NCBI GenBank assembly: GCA_023228945.1
Contig: JALOAI010000005.1
Location: 124,001 to 188,000, forward strand
Direction: 5' to 3'
Source: Pigmentiphaga sp.
GTDB lineage: Bacteria; Pseudomonadota; Gammaproteobacteria; Burkholderiales; Burkholderiaceae_B
DNA length: 64,000 bases
In this document: positions 27,823 through 35,762 of the stretch, piece by piece
Layout: every line of letters starts with the position of its first letter
Numbering within the stretch: the first letter of the stretch is position 1
Made by a program: the position numbers and the translations under genes
Notes under the pieces: model-generated
Databases searched by the model: none
What the model saw: the letters and a program-made list of their open reading frames with translations, nothing else
What the model was told of the DNA's origin: nothing

Positions 27823-29028
27823 CTAATGTCGAGGTGAACCGGCTCGCGGCGCCGAACCGAAGATGAGACTGCTCACGAACTGCCCTGCGCCGCCGCTTGA
27901 GGTGGCGAGAGCCGTTTGTACCCCTTTAACTTGAATCGGACCGGCTCGGTCCATGACCTGGGTCGCGGCATCGATGCACCGTACCAACCCCGTCACGGCA
28001 ATGGGGTTCGTGCACAGAGTGCCACCCGAGGGGTTGACGGCGAGGAGACCACCGTCGCATTCCCAGGCTCCCTCGCGCTCCAGGCGCATCGCGGTGCCGG
28101 GACTGCAGAATCCCGCTTGTTCAAGCTTGGTCGAGCAGTTGAAGCTATAGGGATCGTAAAGTTCGGCGACCTGGATTTCGCGCCGTGGATCGCGGATGCC
28201 GGCGCGCCGGTAGCTTTCATTGACGGCTCGGGCAACGAGCGTGTAGTCGACGAGATCCGTGTCGCCGGAGGGTGTCAGTCGATCTCCCATCCAGTAGGTA
28301 TCCGTGACGGAGGCGATGCCATTGATGAAGGCGGGCCTGGTGCAAAAGCGTTTTGCCATATCGAGATTGCCAACGATCATGGCCGCACTGCCAGACGAGC
28401 GAGGGCAGATGTCATAGAGCTTCAGGGGCCACGCAATCATTCTGGAGTTCAAGACCTCCTCGATCGTGACCTCGCCCTTCAAGTGGGCATGGGGATTCTT
28501 CAAGGCGTTGCGTCGGGCTCGTACTACCACGCGGGCCATGTCTTCTTCGGTCAGGCCGTGCCGTTTGAGGTAGGCGGTGGCGCGCAAGGCCATCAAGGAG
28601 TTGGTCGACAGCGGCATGTCGCGTTCATAGAACGGGTCGAAGATGAGATTCAGCACCTTCTGCGCATCGGGTGTTTCGGCGATGCGCTCGGCGCCTACGA
28701 CCAACACCGAACGAGCCATTCCGCTGCGCACGAGCGTATAGGCGGCCTCGACGGCGGAACCGCCGGTCGCGCCGCCTGTGTGAACGCGGAAAATCGGCTT
28801 GCCGGCGGCAAAAATGGAGTCGATTGCCCAGCGGTCGGCGTCGGCGACGCCCAAAAAGAACGTGGGAGCGAGCGAAAAGACGACCGCGTCGATGTCGTCG
28901 GGGCTCATGCCCGCGGCCCGATAGGCGCCAAGCGCCGCCACTTGTGCTTGTTCAATAAAAGTCAGGTCGTTGACATGTGTGCGGAAGTCGCTCTGCCAGC
29001 TACCGAGTACCGCTACGGTGTGCGCCAT
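27823..29028 (-). CDS. Thiolase-like protein lacking the nucleophilic Cys (SCP-x/Ltp type)
   Basis: A 401-residue thiolase-fold protein. The segment corresponding to the usual CASGxxA nucleophile loop reads GGATGGSA (about 85-92), so the Cys is replaced by Gly. The GHPxGATG histidine loop reads TNPIAVTG, and the distal Cys loop reads TSSGGAG. All three thiolase catalytic residues are therefore changed, which argues against thiolysis. Lipid-transfer-protein-like aldolases of steroid side-chain catabolism share this fold, lack the Cys and pair with DUF35. I use ATG 29028; a TTG at 29049 would overlap the upstream gene. It lies 1 bp after the sister thiolase-like gene. Confidence 0.85.
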   Translation of the reverse strand: MAHTVAVLGSWQSDFRTHVNDLTFIEQAQVAALGAYRAAGMSPDDIDAVVFSLAPTFFLGVADADRWAIDSIFAAGKPIFRVHTGGATGGSAVEAAYTLVRSGMARSVLVVGAERIAETPDAQKVLNLIFDPFYERDMPLSTNSLMALRATAYLKRHGLTEEDMARVVVRARRNALKNPHAHLKGEVTIEEVLNSRMIAWPLKLYDICPRSSGSAAMIVGNLDMAKRFCTRPAFINGIASVTDTYWMGDRLTPSGDTDLVDYTLVARAVNESYRRAGIRDPRREIQVAELYDPYSFNCSTKLEQAGFCSPGTAMRLEREGAWECDGGLLAVNPSGGTLCTNPIAVTGLVRCIDAATQVMDRAGPIQVKGVQTALATSSGGAGQFVSSLIFGSAPRAGSPRH

Positions 29029-29029
29029 C

Positions 29030-30139
29030 TCAGAGGCCCCCCCGATCAAACATCACGACAACATTGCCTTGCTGGGCAAAGCCATGGCAGCTATGCGCGG
29101 CGGCGGCACGCACCACTGGGCGCTGTACGGCTCCGGCTTGTCCGGCAACCTGCAGAACGGCTTCAGCGGCGTTGATCAGGCCGCTACAGAACTCCGGATT
29201 CTGAGCAAAGACACCGCCTGAGGGCGAGACCACGTTCTCGTCGGAGATACCGAAGACGCGAACCCAGGCGGCTTCGTGCCAGCCGGTGGGCGATTCCAGT
29301 TCGATCACATCGAAATCGGCTGCCGAGGTCCGGTCGCTCATGGCTAAAGCTTTGTTCCAGGCCGTCCGGGCCGAGTTGAAGTCACCCAGTCGCCTGGCTC
29401 CCAAGGCATAGCTATCGCTTGCCCAGCCTGCTCCCGCCATTCGTGCCAGCGGCCGGCAACCCCGATTTGCATTCAAAAAGCGACCCGAAGCCAGGATGAG
29501 CGCCACGGCGCCGTCGGTTCTGGCCGCGCTCTGGCCTTGCCGCAAGGGCGCTGCTTCGTATGGGGCGTCTTGGAGGTCGCCCAGCGGAGGCACGGCGCGG
29601 CGCAGGCCACGCGGGTTGCTTCGGGCTCGCTCATAAGCGGCAAGCACACGCCGGTTGACCTCGTTTTCGTCCACACCGTGCTGCATGACCGCCTGTGCGA
29701 GCAAGCCATTGGCCACACGGGTGCCCATGCCGAGCGGCCGATAATAGAAAGGATCGGCTCGCAGATTCATCACTGTTTCACTGTCGATCTTTGAGCCCTT
29801 GCACCAACTGCCAACCAGCCCCAGATCGAATTCGCCCGTGCGGATTCTGGCAAAACCCATGCACAAAGCGTTGGCGCCGGAGTCCGTTACCCGGATCTCA
29901 TCCTTTAGGTAACCACCAGCGGGAGCCGACAAAAGCATATTCGTGATCGGTCGGCCATCGAGTTCATCGCTAGCGCCCAAAACCACGTTGTCCAGCTGCG
30001 CCCGGCTCACGCCGGCGTGATCGAGCGCGCGGCGACATGTCTGGTAGACCATTTCCTCCAGACGCAGGCCGTCTTCGCGCAGAGTGGCGGGGTGCAATCC
30101 CAGGCCTATCACGTAAACGTCATTCGCTTTGTGTGTCAT
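29030..30139 (-). CDS. Second thiolase-like protein lacking the nucleophilic Cys
   Basis: A 369-residue thiolase-fold paralogue of the next gene. At the nucleophile loop it has TDSGANA (85-91), with Thr in place of Cys. The histidine loop reads QNPEFCSG. A distal Cys is kept in a SCHGFAQQG segment. The two paralogues are adjacent and may form a heteromer, with the DUF35 protein as third component. The start ATG at 30139 overlaps the thioesterase stop by 4 bp. Its specific reaction is not established. Because the pathway lacks a hydroxyacyl-CoA dehydrogenase, a retro-aldol function is more consistent than thiolysis. Confidence 0.83.
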   Translation of the reverse strand: MTHKANDVYVIGLGLHPATLREDGLRLEEMVYQTCRRALDHAGVSRAQLDNVVLGASDELDGRPITNMLLSAPAGGYLKDEIRVTDSGANALCMGFARIRTGEFDLGLVGSWCKGSKIDSETVMNLRADPFYYRPLGMGTRVANGLLAQAVMQHGVDENEVNRRVLAAYERARSNPRGLRRAVPPLGDLQDAPYEAAPLRQGQSAARTDGAVALILASGRFLNANRGCRPLARMAGAGWASDSYALGARRLGDFNSARTAWNKALAMSDRTSAADFDVIELESPTGWHEAAWVRVFGISDENVVSPSGGVFAQNPEFCSGLINAAEAVLQVAGQAGAVQRPVVRAAAAHSCHGFAQQGNVVVMFDRGGL

Positions 30140-30612
30140 GGATTCACATACCGGAAAGTGCCTTGGCCAGTGGCTGCCACTGAGCCGTCGGGTGCGGTCA
30201 CTGTTATCGTGGACGTAAAGAGCTGCCGGCCGCCACCGATCTTGACCGCGGAGGCTCTGATGGAGCCTGCTTTTACGGGCGCCAAAAAGGTAATGGTGAA
30301 GGTCACCGTAACCGCCAGCCGGGGTGGGGTGGGTTCGGGCTCCCAGCAGCCCGAGAGGGTAGCGGCCATGTCCAAGGCCGCGGCGACAACCGATCCCGCC
30401 ATGGCGCCGGCGAAATTCGTGAGCTGTTCAACGACCGGGATCTCGACCACGCATCGATCACGCTCCCATTCGAGAATTCGAACATCGAGCAGATCCCGGA
30501 ACGGCGAGGCAACGGCGCGCCGATCGTGATTCGTCAGGCAGCGGCCGTCGGGCAGGCTTGCAGGAACCAGGGCTGCCATCGCTTCAGCCGCCCTTGTTCT
30601 GTCGCTGCTCAT
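30136..30612 (-). CDS. PaaI-family hotdog-fold thioesterase
   Basis: A 158-residue hotdog protein. It shows the PaaI pattern in which a loop with NFAGAMAGSVVAAALDMAAT starts the central helix and contributes the catalytic side, followed by strand-rich VTVTFTITFLAPV. By family it hydrolyses acyl-CoA thioesters in the cytoplasm, often to release CoA from dead-end intermediates. It overlaps the upstream crotonase gene by 29 bp and the downstream thiolase-like gene by 4 bp, so it is firmly part of the operon. The likely role is quality control of stalled pathway intermediates (inference). Confidence 0.84.
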   Translation of the reverse strand: MSSDRTRAAEAMAALVPASLPDGRCLTNHDRRAVASPFRDLLDVRILEWERDRCVVEIPVVEQLTNFAGAMAGSVVAAALDMAATLSGCWEPEPTPPRLAVTVTFTITFLAPVKAGSIRASAVKIGGGRQLFTSTITVTAPDGSVAATGQGTFRYVNP

Positions 30613-31378
30613 CGAAGAACTGCGACATCAAGCCCCGAATCGTCGGGTTGCCGCCACATAAGGCATAACCCCACATGGCTTCGACCCGCAACTGATCGTG
30701 CAGCGTCCGGCCAATGAGTTCAAGAATGGTCTCTTTGGCCGATTCGACTGCCGCGCGATCGCAATTCAGAATGTTCTGGACGACCTGCTCTGTCTTGGCC
30801 CGAAGCGCTTCGGGGGGCACGACATAATTCACCATGTTCGCGTTGAACGCGTGTTGCGCGGAGATTTCCGCGCCTGTCATCAAGAACTCCATCGTGAAGC
30901 CAACACCGCAGGTATTGATGAGGCGTGACAGCCCGCCATCGGCGTGATGCATGCCTTTGCGGACTTGAAATTCGCCGAATCGGGCCCGGCTGGAAGCCAC
31001 CCTGATGTCGCACGCCATGATCATTTCGATGCCATGGCCCACGCACCAGCCATCGATCTCCGCAATGATGGGTTTGTAGATGCGGGACAGGGGGCCGCGC
31101 GTGATACCTGAAAGACCATCTTCGATGCGCTCACGCCCTACCATGGGGCCGATGTCCTGCCACATGGGGGCATGGGTTTTGAGGTCGGCGCCTCCCGTGA
31201 AATGCCCTCCGGCCCCGGACAAAACGGCAACGCGCAACTGGCGATCATCCCGGAAGTCGGCCCAGATCTCGCACAGCCTTTCATGCATGTCGTGATCGAC
31301 CGCGTTACGGACTTCCGGGCGATTCAAGGTAATCCAGGCAACCTCATCCTTTTTCTCGTAGAGAATCTTGTCAGCCAT
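30584..31378 (-). CDS. Enoyl-CoA hydratase/isomerase family (crotonase) protein
   Basis: A 264-residue crotonase. The oxyanion-hole motifs are visible (TGGADLKTH and GWCVGHGIE). Glu118 in GHGIE aligns with one of the two catalytic Glu residues of classical hydratases. The second one, normally the Glu of FGxPE, is Gln138 in FGEFQ, so the standard hydration acid is missing and the reaction could differ (for example isomerisation). It is the first gene of the minus-strand catabolic operon, 37 bp downstream of a TetR operator candidate. GGAG lies 6 nt before the ATG at 31378. Confidence 0.86.
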   Translation of the reverse strand: MADKILYEKKDEVAWITLNRPEVRNAVDHDMHERLCEIWADFRDDRQLRVAVLSGAGGHFTGGADLKTHAPMWQDIGPMVGRERIEDGLSGITRGPLSRIYKPIIAEIDGWCVGHGIEMIMACDIRVASSRARFGEFQVRKGMHHADGGLSRLINTCGVGFTMEFLMTGAEISAQHAFNANMVNYVVPPEALRAKTEQVVQNILNCDRAAVESAKETILELIGRTLHDQLRVEAMWGYALCGGNPTIRGLMSQFFDEQRQNKGG

Positions 31379-31415
31379 GGCAGCTCCGTTTTCAAGTTTT
31401 GGTCAGTCTATCATG

Positions 31416-31435
31416 TTTACCGATCGATCGCTAAA
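31416..31435. promoter_or_regulatory. Candidate TetR-family operator, copy 2
   Basis: TTTACCGATCGATCGCTAAA is the exact reverse complement of the site at 19825-19844; identity extends to 23 bp (31415-31437). It lies in front of the crotonase gene. A weak minus-strand promoter, TTGCAA (31442-31437) and TAAACA (31419-31414) with 17-bp spacing, would contain the operator in its spacer. Confidence 0.75.
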
Positions 31436-31445
31436 GTTGCAAGGG

Positions 31446-31478
31446 AAAAAAATACCCGGCCAGGGAGCGCGCCGGGTA
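31446..31478 (-). terminator. Rho-independent terminator of the M16 peptidase gene
   Basis: On the minus strand, TACCCGGC-N10-GCCGGGTA forms a perfect 8-bp stem (31478-31453) followed by seven T (31452-31446). It ends transcription coming from the peptidase gene and insulates the downstream catabolic operon, whose promoter begins only a few bases later. Confidence 0.9.
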
Positions 31479-31536
31479 CTGTTGTCAATATCAATGAACG
31501 GGGGCGAGTGTAGCGGCTCACCCGCTTCGGCTCGCC

Positions 31537-31637
31537 ATCCTTCAGGACGGGGTCAAGCGAGGCAGTTGTTCTCTGGAGCCGAAGGTTCCCCCGAAGGGTG
31601 GCGGAGAAGCTCCAGCCGGGAAGCCGGAGTTCTTCAC
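31537..31637 (+). repeat. Dispersed hairpin repeat, copy B
   Basis: A 101-bp copy of the same length as the core of copy A, in the same orientation. GGAGCC-GAA-GGTTCC survives with one G-T wobble, and the second hairpin is partly degraded (CTCCAGCC against AGCCGGAG), so this is the most diverged copy. Its last bases overlap the stop codon of the M16 peptidase on the other strand. The left arm seen in copies A and C is not recognisable here. Confidence 0.82.
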
Positions 31638-34516
31638 TTCGCCCCAGCCCGGCCCCAATCCCCCGCATAAGCCTCGCTGAAGTCCTTGGGCTTGAGGTAC
31701 TTGCGCAGCACGGCATTCACCGCGACGGCGTCCAGCGCCTGCAGCTTTTCGTCGATCTCGGCCGACCAGGCAAAGGTGCGATCCAGCTCCAGGTAGTTCA
31801 GCCAGGTACTGGCCAACACGCCATCCTGCGCGCGGGCCAGCCGACGCTGCTGGAGCATGGCGCCGACCTCCTGCCGCACCTCTTCGTCGCTGAAGCCATC
31901 CTTGAGCGCGCGCGCCAGTTCTTCGGACACCGCCGCTTCGAGGCGGGCGCGATTCTGCGGCGCGTAGATGGCATACATCCCCCAACTGCCCGAAGGCTCG
32001 TAGGACGACACCGAAAGCTGGCTGCGTACGTCGTAGGACAGACCCTCCTGTTCGCGCACGCGGGTCCAGAGCCGTGAGGTCTCGGATTGGCCCAGCAAGC
32101 GGTTGGCGACCATCAGTGCCGGGAAATCGGCGTCGGTGTCTTGTACCCGGATCGGCAGGCCGGCGATGAAGAAGGCGTTGGCCTTATCGGGGGTATCGAT
32201 GTTGAACAATTCGGGTGGAACGTCGCGATACGGCGAGGGAATGCGCTCGTAGGCCGGAGCCTCTTGCCAACCCTCCAGCCCCGCCACCACCGCGGCCTGA
32301 ACGGCGTCGGGGTCGAACGTGCCAACGGCGCTGACGCGCACCTGGCCCGCGCCGTAGAACCATTGATGGAAGGCCACCAGGGCCTCGCGCTGCAGTTGTT
32401 CGGCGTCGGCCCGGGCTTCCTCGAACGACGGAACGTAGCGCACATCGTCTTTGGGCCAGGGGTTGTCGTGCCGGGCCAGCGCACGCACCGCGAGGGCGGA
32501 GGGCTCGCTGGCCGCCTGGGTGAGGGCGGCCAAGACGCCGCGACGGTATTCGTCGAGCTGTTCTTGCGGGAACTCCGCGTGGCGGAGAATGTGGAACACG
32601 AGTTCCAGCACTTCGGGCAGGTGCTCGCCCTTGGTGGAAATTCCCACACTCACCGTGGTGCCGGCGCCGTCGAAGCCCACGTCGGCCTCCAGGGCATCGA
32701 AGCGGTCCTGGAGTTCCTGGCGGCTGTACTGGCTGGTGCCGCGATCGAGCAGATCGGCCACGGCTTCGGCCACCACGCGCTGGCCGCGCAGGCTTTCGAC
32801 GTCGCCGAAGTTGACGGCCAGGCGTGCCTGCACGCGGTCGCCCCGCGTGGCCTTGGGCAGCAGGGCGAGTTCCACCGGGCCGTTGGGGAGCTCGAGCGTA
32901 CGCCGTTCGGTGCGGGCGTCGAGATTGGCCGGCGTGGGCTCGAAGCCTTCCACGGCCTGGAAGTCGGGGTCGCCCTGGTAGCCGTCGAGGAGGGCGGCCA
33001 CGTCCACGGCGTCGGCGCGCGGGGCGCGCTGCGGGCTCGCCGTGGGAATGTACATTCCCTCGGTGCGGTTGCTGCGCACCAGCCAGCGCTCGGCGGCACG
33101 CTGGACCTCTTCCAGCGTGAGATTGCGGAAGCGGTCGCGTTGCAGGAAGAACAACCGCCAATCGCCGGCGGCGATGGCTTCGGACAGGGCGACGCCCAGG
33201 CGCTGCGGATCGTTATAGGTGGCGTCCCAGTCGAGCAGCAGCTTGTTGCGCGCCCGATCGAGCTCTTCCTGGGTAATGGGATTGGTGATCACGGTTTCGA
33301 CCGTGTCGAGCAGATCCCAGAGCACCGGCGAGGGCTCGGTGCCTTCGTTGAGCGCGGCGCCGAACAGGATGAGGCCGGGATCGTGCTGATCGAAGGTGAA
33401 GCCGAAGATGCTGGCGGCCTTGCCTTCGCTGACCAGTTGCCGGTAAAGCCGGCCCGACGGCGTATCGCCCATGATCACCGACACCGCCTGCAAGGCCGCC
33501 GATTCCTGGCTGGCGAACTGGGGCGTGTGGTACAGGGCCGCCACCAGGGGGTTGCCGCCGGTGCGCCGGACCACCACCGATCGCTCGCCGTCTTGTACCG
33601 GCTCTTCGGTGTAGAGGTGCGGCAGCTCGCGTTGCGGGCGGGGAATGCGGCCGAAGTCGCGCACGATATCGCGCAGCGTGGCCTCGGGATCGAACTGGCC
33701 CGAGACGATCAGCACCGCGTTGTCGGGCTGGTAATAGCGATGATAAAAATCCCGCAATTGCTCGATGTCGACGTTTTCCACGTCGGAGCGGGCGCCGATG
33801 GTGGTTTTGCCGTAGTTGTGCCACTGGAAGGCGGCCGCCATCATTTTCTGCAGCAGCACCCGGAACGGATTGTTCTCGCCCGATTCCATTTCGTTGCGAA
33901 CCACGGTCATCTCGGTATCGAGGTCGCTGCGCAGGATGGTGGAGTTGATCATCACATCGGCCTGCCAGCCCAGATACCACTGCAGGGTCTCGGGGTTGGC
34001 GGCGAAGGTCGCGAAGTAATTGGTGCGATCCGCGCTGGTGCTGCCATTGGCCCGCAGGCCGCGCCGCGCGAACTCGCCCAGGGCGTTGCGGGTGAGCAGC
34101 GTGCCCTTGAAGATCATGTGCTCCAGCAGGTGCGCCATGCCGGTTTCGCCGTAGTTCTCGTGGCGCGAGCCCACCAGGTAGGTCATGTTGACCGTGATGG
34201 AGGGCTTGGAGGCGTCGGGCGCGAGCAGGATGCGCAGGCCGTTGGGCAGCTCGTACTCGGTCACGCCTTCGACGCTGTGCAATTGCTTGATGCCGGCCGG
34301 CAGCACCGCTGGAGCGTCGTCGCGGCGCTCGGCGATCCGGGCCTGGGGCTCGGCAACCGGCTCGGCCGGCCACGCCGGGTCGCCCAGGGTGAAGCCGCTG
34401 ATCAGTAGCAGGGCAAGGCCGAGCCGGCCCGAGCCCGGACGCAGGGCCGAGGCGGCACGGGCCAGGGGTTGAGGGACGGCGGGCGAGGAGGCGGAACGGG
34501 AAGCGTGTGCGGTCAT
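31634..34516 (-). CDS. M16-family zinc peptidase, two-domain, exported
   Basis: A 960-residue protein with two M16 peptidase halves. The active half carries the inverted zinc motif HLLEH (129-133) with the third ligand at Glu209 in VVRNEMESGE; the second half is the inactive partner domain. A hydrophobic segment (about residues 31-48) with an alanine-rich follow-up looks like a signal anchor, so it probably acts in the periplasm. By family it degrades small peptides or processes exported proteins; its natural substrate is unknown. The stop TGA lies within a dispersed repeat, and a strong terminator follows 156 bp downstream. Confidence 0.9.
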   Translation of the reverse strand: MTAHASRSASSPAVPQPLARAASALRPGSGRLGLALLLISGFTLGDPAWPAEPVAEPQARIAERRDDAPAVLPAGIKQLHSVEGVTEYELPNGLRILLAPDASKPSITVNMTYLVGSRHENYGETGMAHLLEHMIFKGTLLTRNALGEFARRGLRANGSTSADRTNYFATFAANPETLQWYLGWQADVMINSTILRSDLDTEMTVVRNEMESGENNPFRVLLQKMMAAAFQWHNYGKTTIGARSDVENVDIEQLRDFYHRYYQPDNAVLIVSGQFDPEATLRDIVRDFGRIPRPQRELPHLYTEEPVQDGERSVVVRRTGGNPLVAALYHTPQFASQESAALQAVSVIMGDTPSGRLYRQLVSEGKAASIFGFTFDQHDPGLILFGAALNEGTEPSPVLWDLLDTVETVITNPITQEELDRARNKLLLDWDATYNDPQRLGVALSEAIAAGDWRLFFLQRDRFRNLTLEEVQRAAERWLVRSNRTEGMYIPTASPQRAPRADAVDVAALLDGYQGDPDFQAVEGFEPTPANLDARTERRTLELPNGPVELALLPKATRGDRVQARLAVNFGDVESLRGQRVVAEAVADLLDRGTSQYSRQELQDRFDALEADVGFDGAGTTVSVGISTKGEHLPEVLELVFHILRHAEFPQEQLDEYRRGVLAALTQAASEPSALAVRALARHDNPWPKDDVRYVPSFEEARADAEQLQREALVAFHQWFYGAGQVRVSAVGTFDPDAVQAAVVAGLEGWQEAPAYERIPSPYRDVPPELFNIDTPDKANAFFIAGLPIRVQDTDADFPALMVANRLLGQSETSRLWTRVREQEGLSYDVRSQLSVSSYEPSGSWGMYAIYAPQNRARLEAAVSEELARALKDGFSDEEVRQEVGAMLQQRRLARAQDGVLASTWLNYLELDRTFAWSAEIDEKLQALDAVAVNAVLRKYLKPKDFSEAYAGDWGRAGAK

Positions 34517-34582
34517 GGGCGAAGCGGATCGTGAACGCGGAGGAAGCGAGCCGGCCCGAGGGGCAAGGGCGCGCCGCGAAGC

Positions 34583-35752
34583 TTACTTGGACAACAAATG
34601 CATGGCTTGTTCCAGGCCGGCGACGGTTACCGGGTACATGCGCTGGTGCATGATGTCGCGGATCATGCCGACCGATTGCCGATAGGTCCAGAGCCCTTCG
34701 GGCTCGGGATTGAGCCAGACATGATGCGGAAAGCTGCCGGTGAGACGCTGCAGCCACACCGCGCCGGCCTCGGCGTTGTGGTATTCCACCGAGCCGCCGG
34801 GCTGGACGATCTCGTAGGGGCTCATGGTGGCGTCGCCCACCAGGATCAGCCGCCAATCGGCGTTGTAGCGGTGCAGGACGTCGAGCGTGGGAATCTTGTT
34901 GGCCTGGCGCCGCTGGTTGCTGCGCCAAAGATGGTCGTAGACGCAGTTGTGGAAGTAGTACACCTCGAGGTTCTTGAACTCGCTGCGCGCCGCGGAGAAC
35001 AGTTCTTCGACGCGGGCCACGTGGTCGTCCATGCTGCCGCCGACGTCGAGCAGCATCAGCACCTTCACGGCATTGTGCCGTTCGGGCACCATGCGGATGT
35101 CGAGATGGCCGGCATTGCGCGCGGTGTGCGCGATGGTGTCGTCGAGATCCAGCTCGAGCTCGGCGCCTTCGCGGGCGAAGCGGCGCAGCCTGCGCAGGGC
35201 CACCTTGAGGTTGCGGGTGCCGAGTTCCACGCTGTCGTCGTAGTCGCGGAACTGGCGTTCTTCCCACACCTTCACGGCGCTGCGGTTGCGGCTTTCGCCG
35301 CCCACCCGAATGCCCTCGGGGTGATAGCCGCCATGCCCGAAGGGCGAAGTACCGCCGGTGCCGATCCATTTGCTGCCGCCGGCATGGCGCCCGGTTTGCT
35401 CATCCAGCCGCTTCTTGAATTCTTCCATGAGCTTGTCCCAGCCCAGCTTCTCGATGGCGGCCTTTTGCTCGGGCGTGAGGTTGGCTTCGAAGGTTTTGAG
35501 CAGCCAATCGACGGGAATCTCTTTACCGGGCGGCAGCGCGGCCTCGATGCCCTTGTAGTAGCTGCCGAAGGCTTTGTCGAAGCGATCGAAGTGGGATTCG
35601 TCCTTGACCAGCACCAGGCGCGCCAGATAATAAAAATCATCGAGCGAGGGGGGAATCACGTTGCGCTGCAGCGCTTCGAGCAGGGTGAGGTACTCGCGTA
35701 CCGTCACCGGTACCTGGTGATCGCGCAAATGCGTGAAGAAATCGATCAGCAT
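34583..35752 (-). CDS. VWA domain protein of the CoxE type
   Basis: A 389-residue cytoplasmic protein. The C-terminal von Willebrand factor A domain has the metal-ion-dependent adhesion motif DVGGS (236-240). Upstream is a Lys/Glu-rich helical region and a Gly-rich linker (around 125-155). It follows a MoxR-type AAA ATPase by 10 bp. MoxR/VWA pairs act as chaperones that insert metals or cofactors, or remodel protein complexes. The client here is not indicated by the neighbours, an M16 peptidase and a CBS protein. Confidence 0.88.
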   Translation of the reverse strand: MLIDFFTHLRDHQVPVTVREYLTLLEALQRNVIPPSLDDFYYLARLVLVKDESHFDRFDKAFGSYYKGIEAALPPGKEIPVDWLLKTFEANLTPEQKAAIEKLGWDKLMEEFKKRLDEQTGRHAGGSKWIGTGGTSPFGHGGYHPEGIRVGGESRNRSAVKVWEERQFRDYDDSVELGTRNLKVALRRLRRFAREGAELELDLDDTIAHTARNAGHLDIRMVPERHNAVKVLMLLDVGGSMDDHVARVEELFSAARSEFKNLEVYYFHNCVYDHLWRSNQRRQANKIPTLDVLHRYNADWRLILVGDATMSPYEIVQPGGSVEYHNAEAGAVWLQRLTGSFPHHVWLNPEPEGLWTYRQSVGMIRDIMHQRMYPVTVAGLEQAMHLLSK

Positions 35753-35762
35753 GGTGAACGCA

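Noticed and set aside
27823..30139. Calling the two thiolase-fold genes acetyl-CoA acetyltransferases
   Set aside because: The nucleophilic Cys is absent from both by eye alignment and the histidine loop is altered, so the standard activity is unlikely.
32087..34408. A 773-codon plus-strand frame
   Set aside because: It lies antisense to the M16 peptidase, whose zinc motif and length are convincing.
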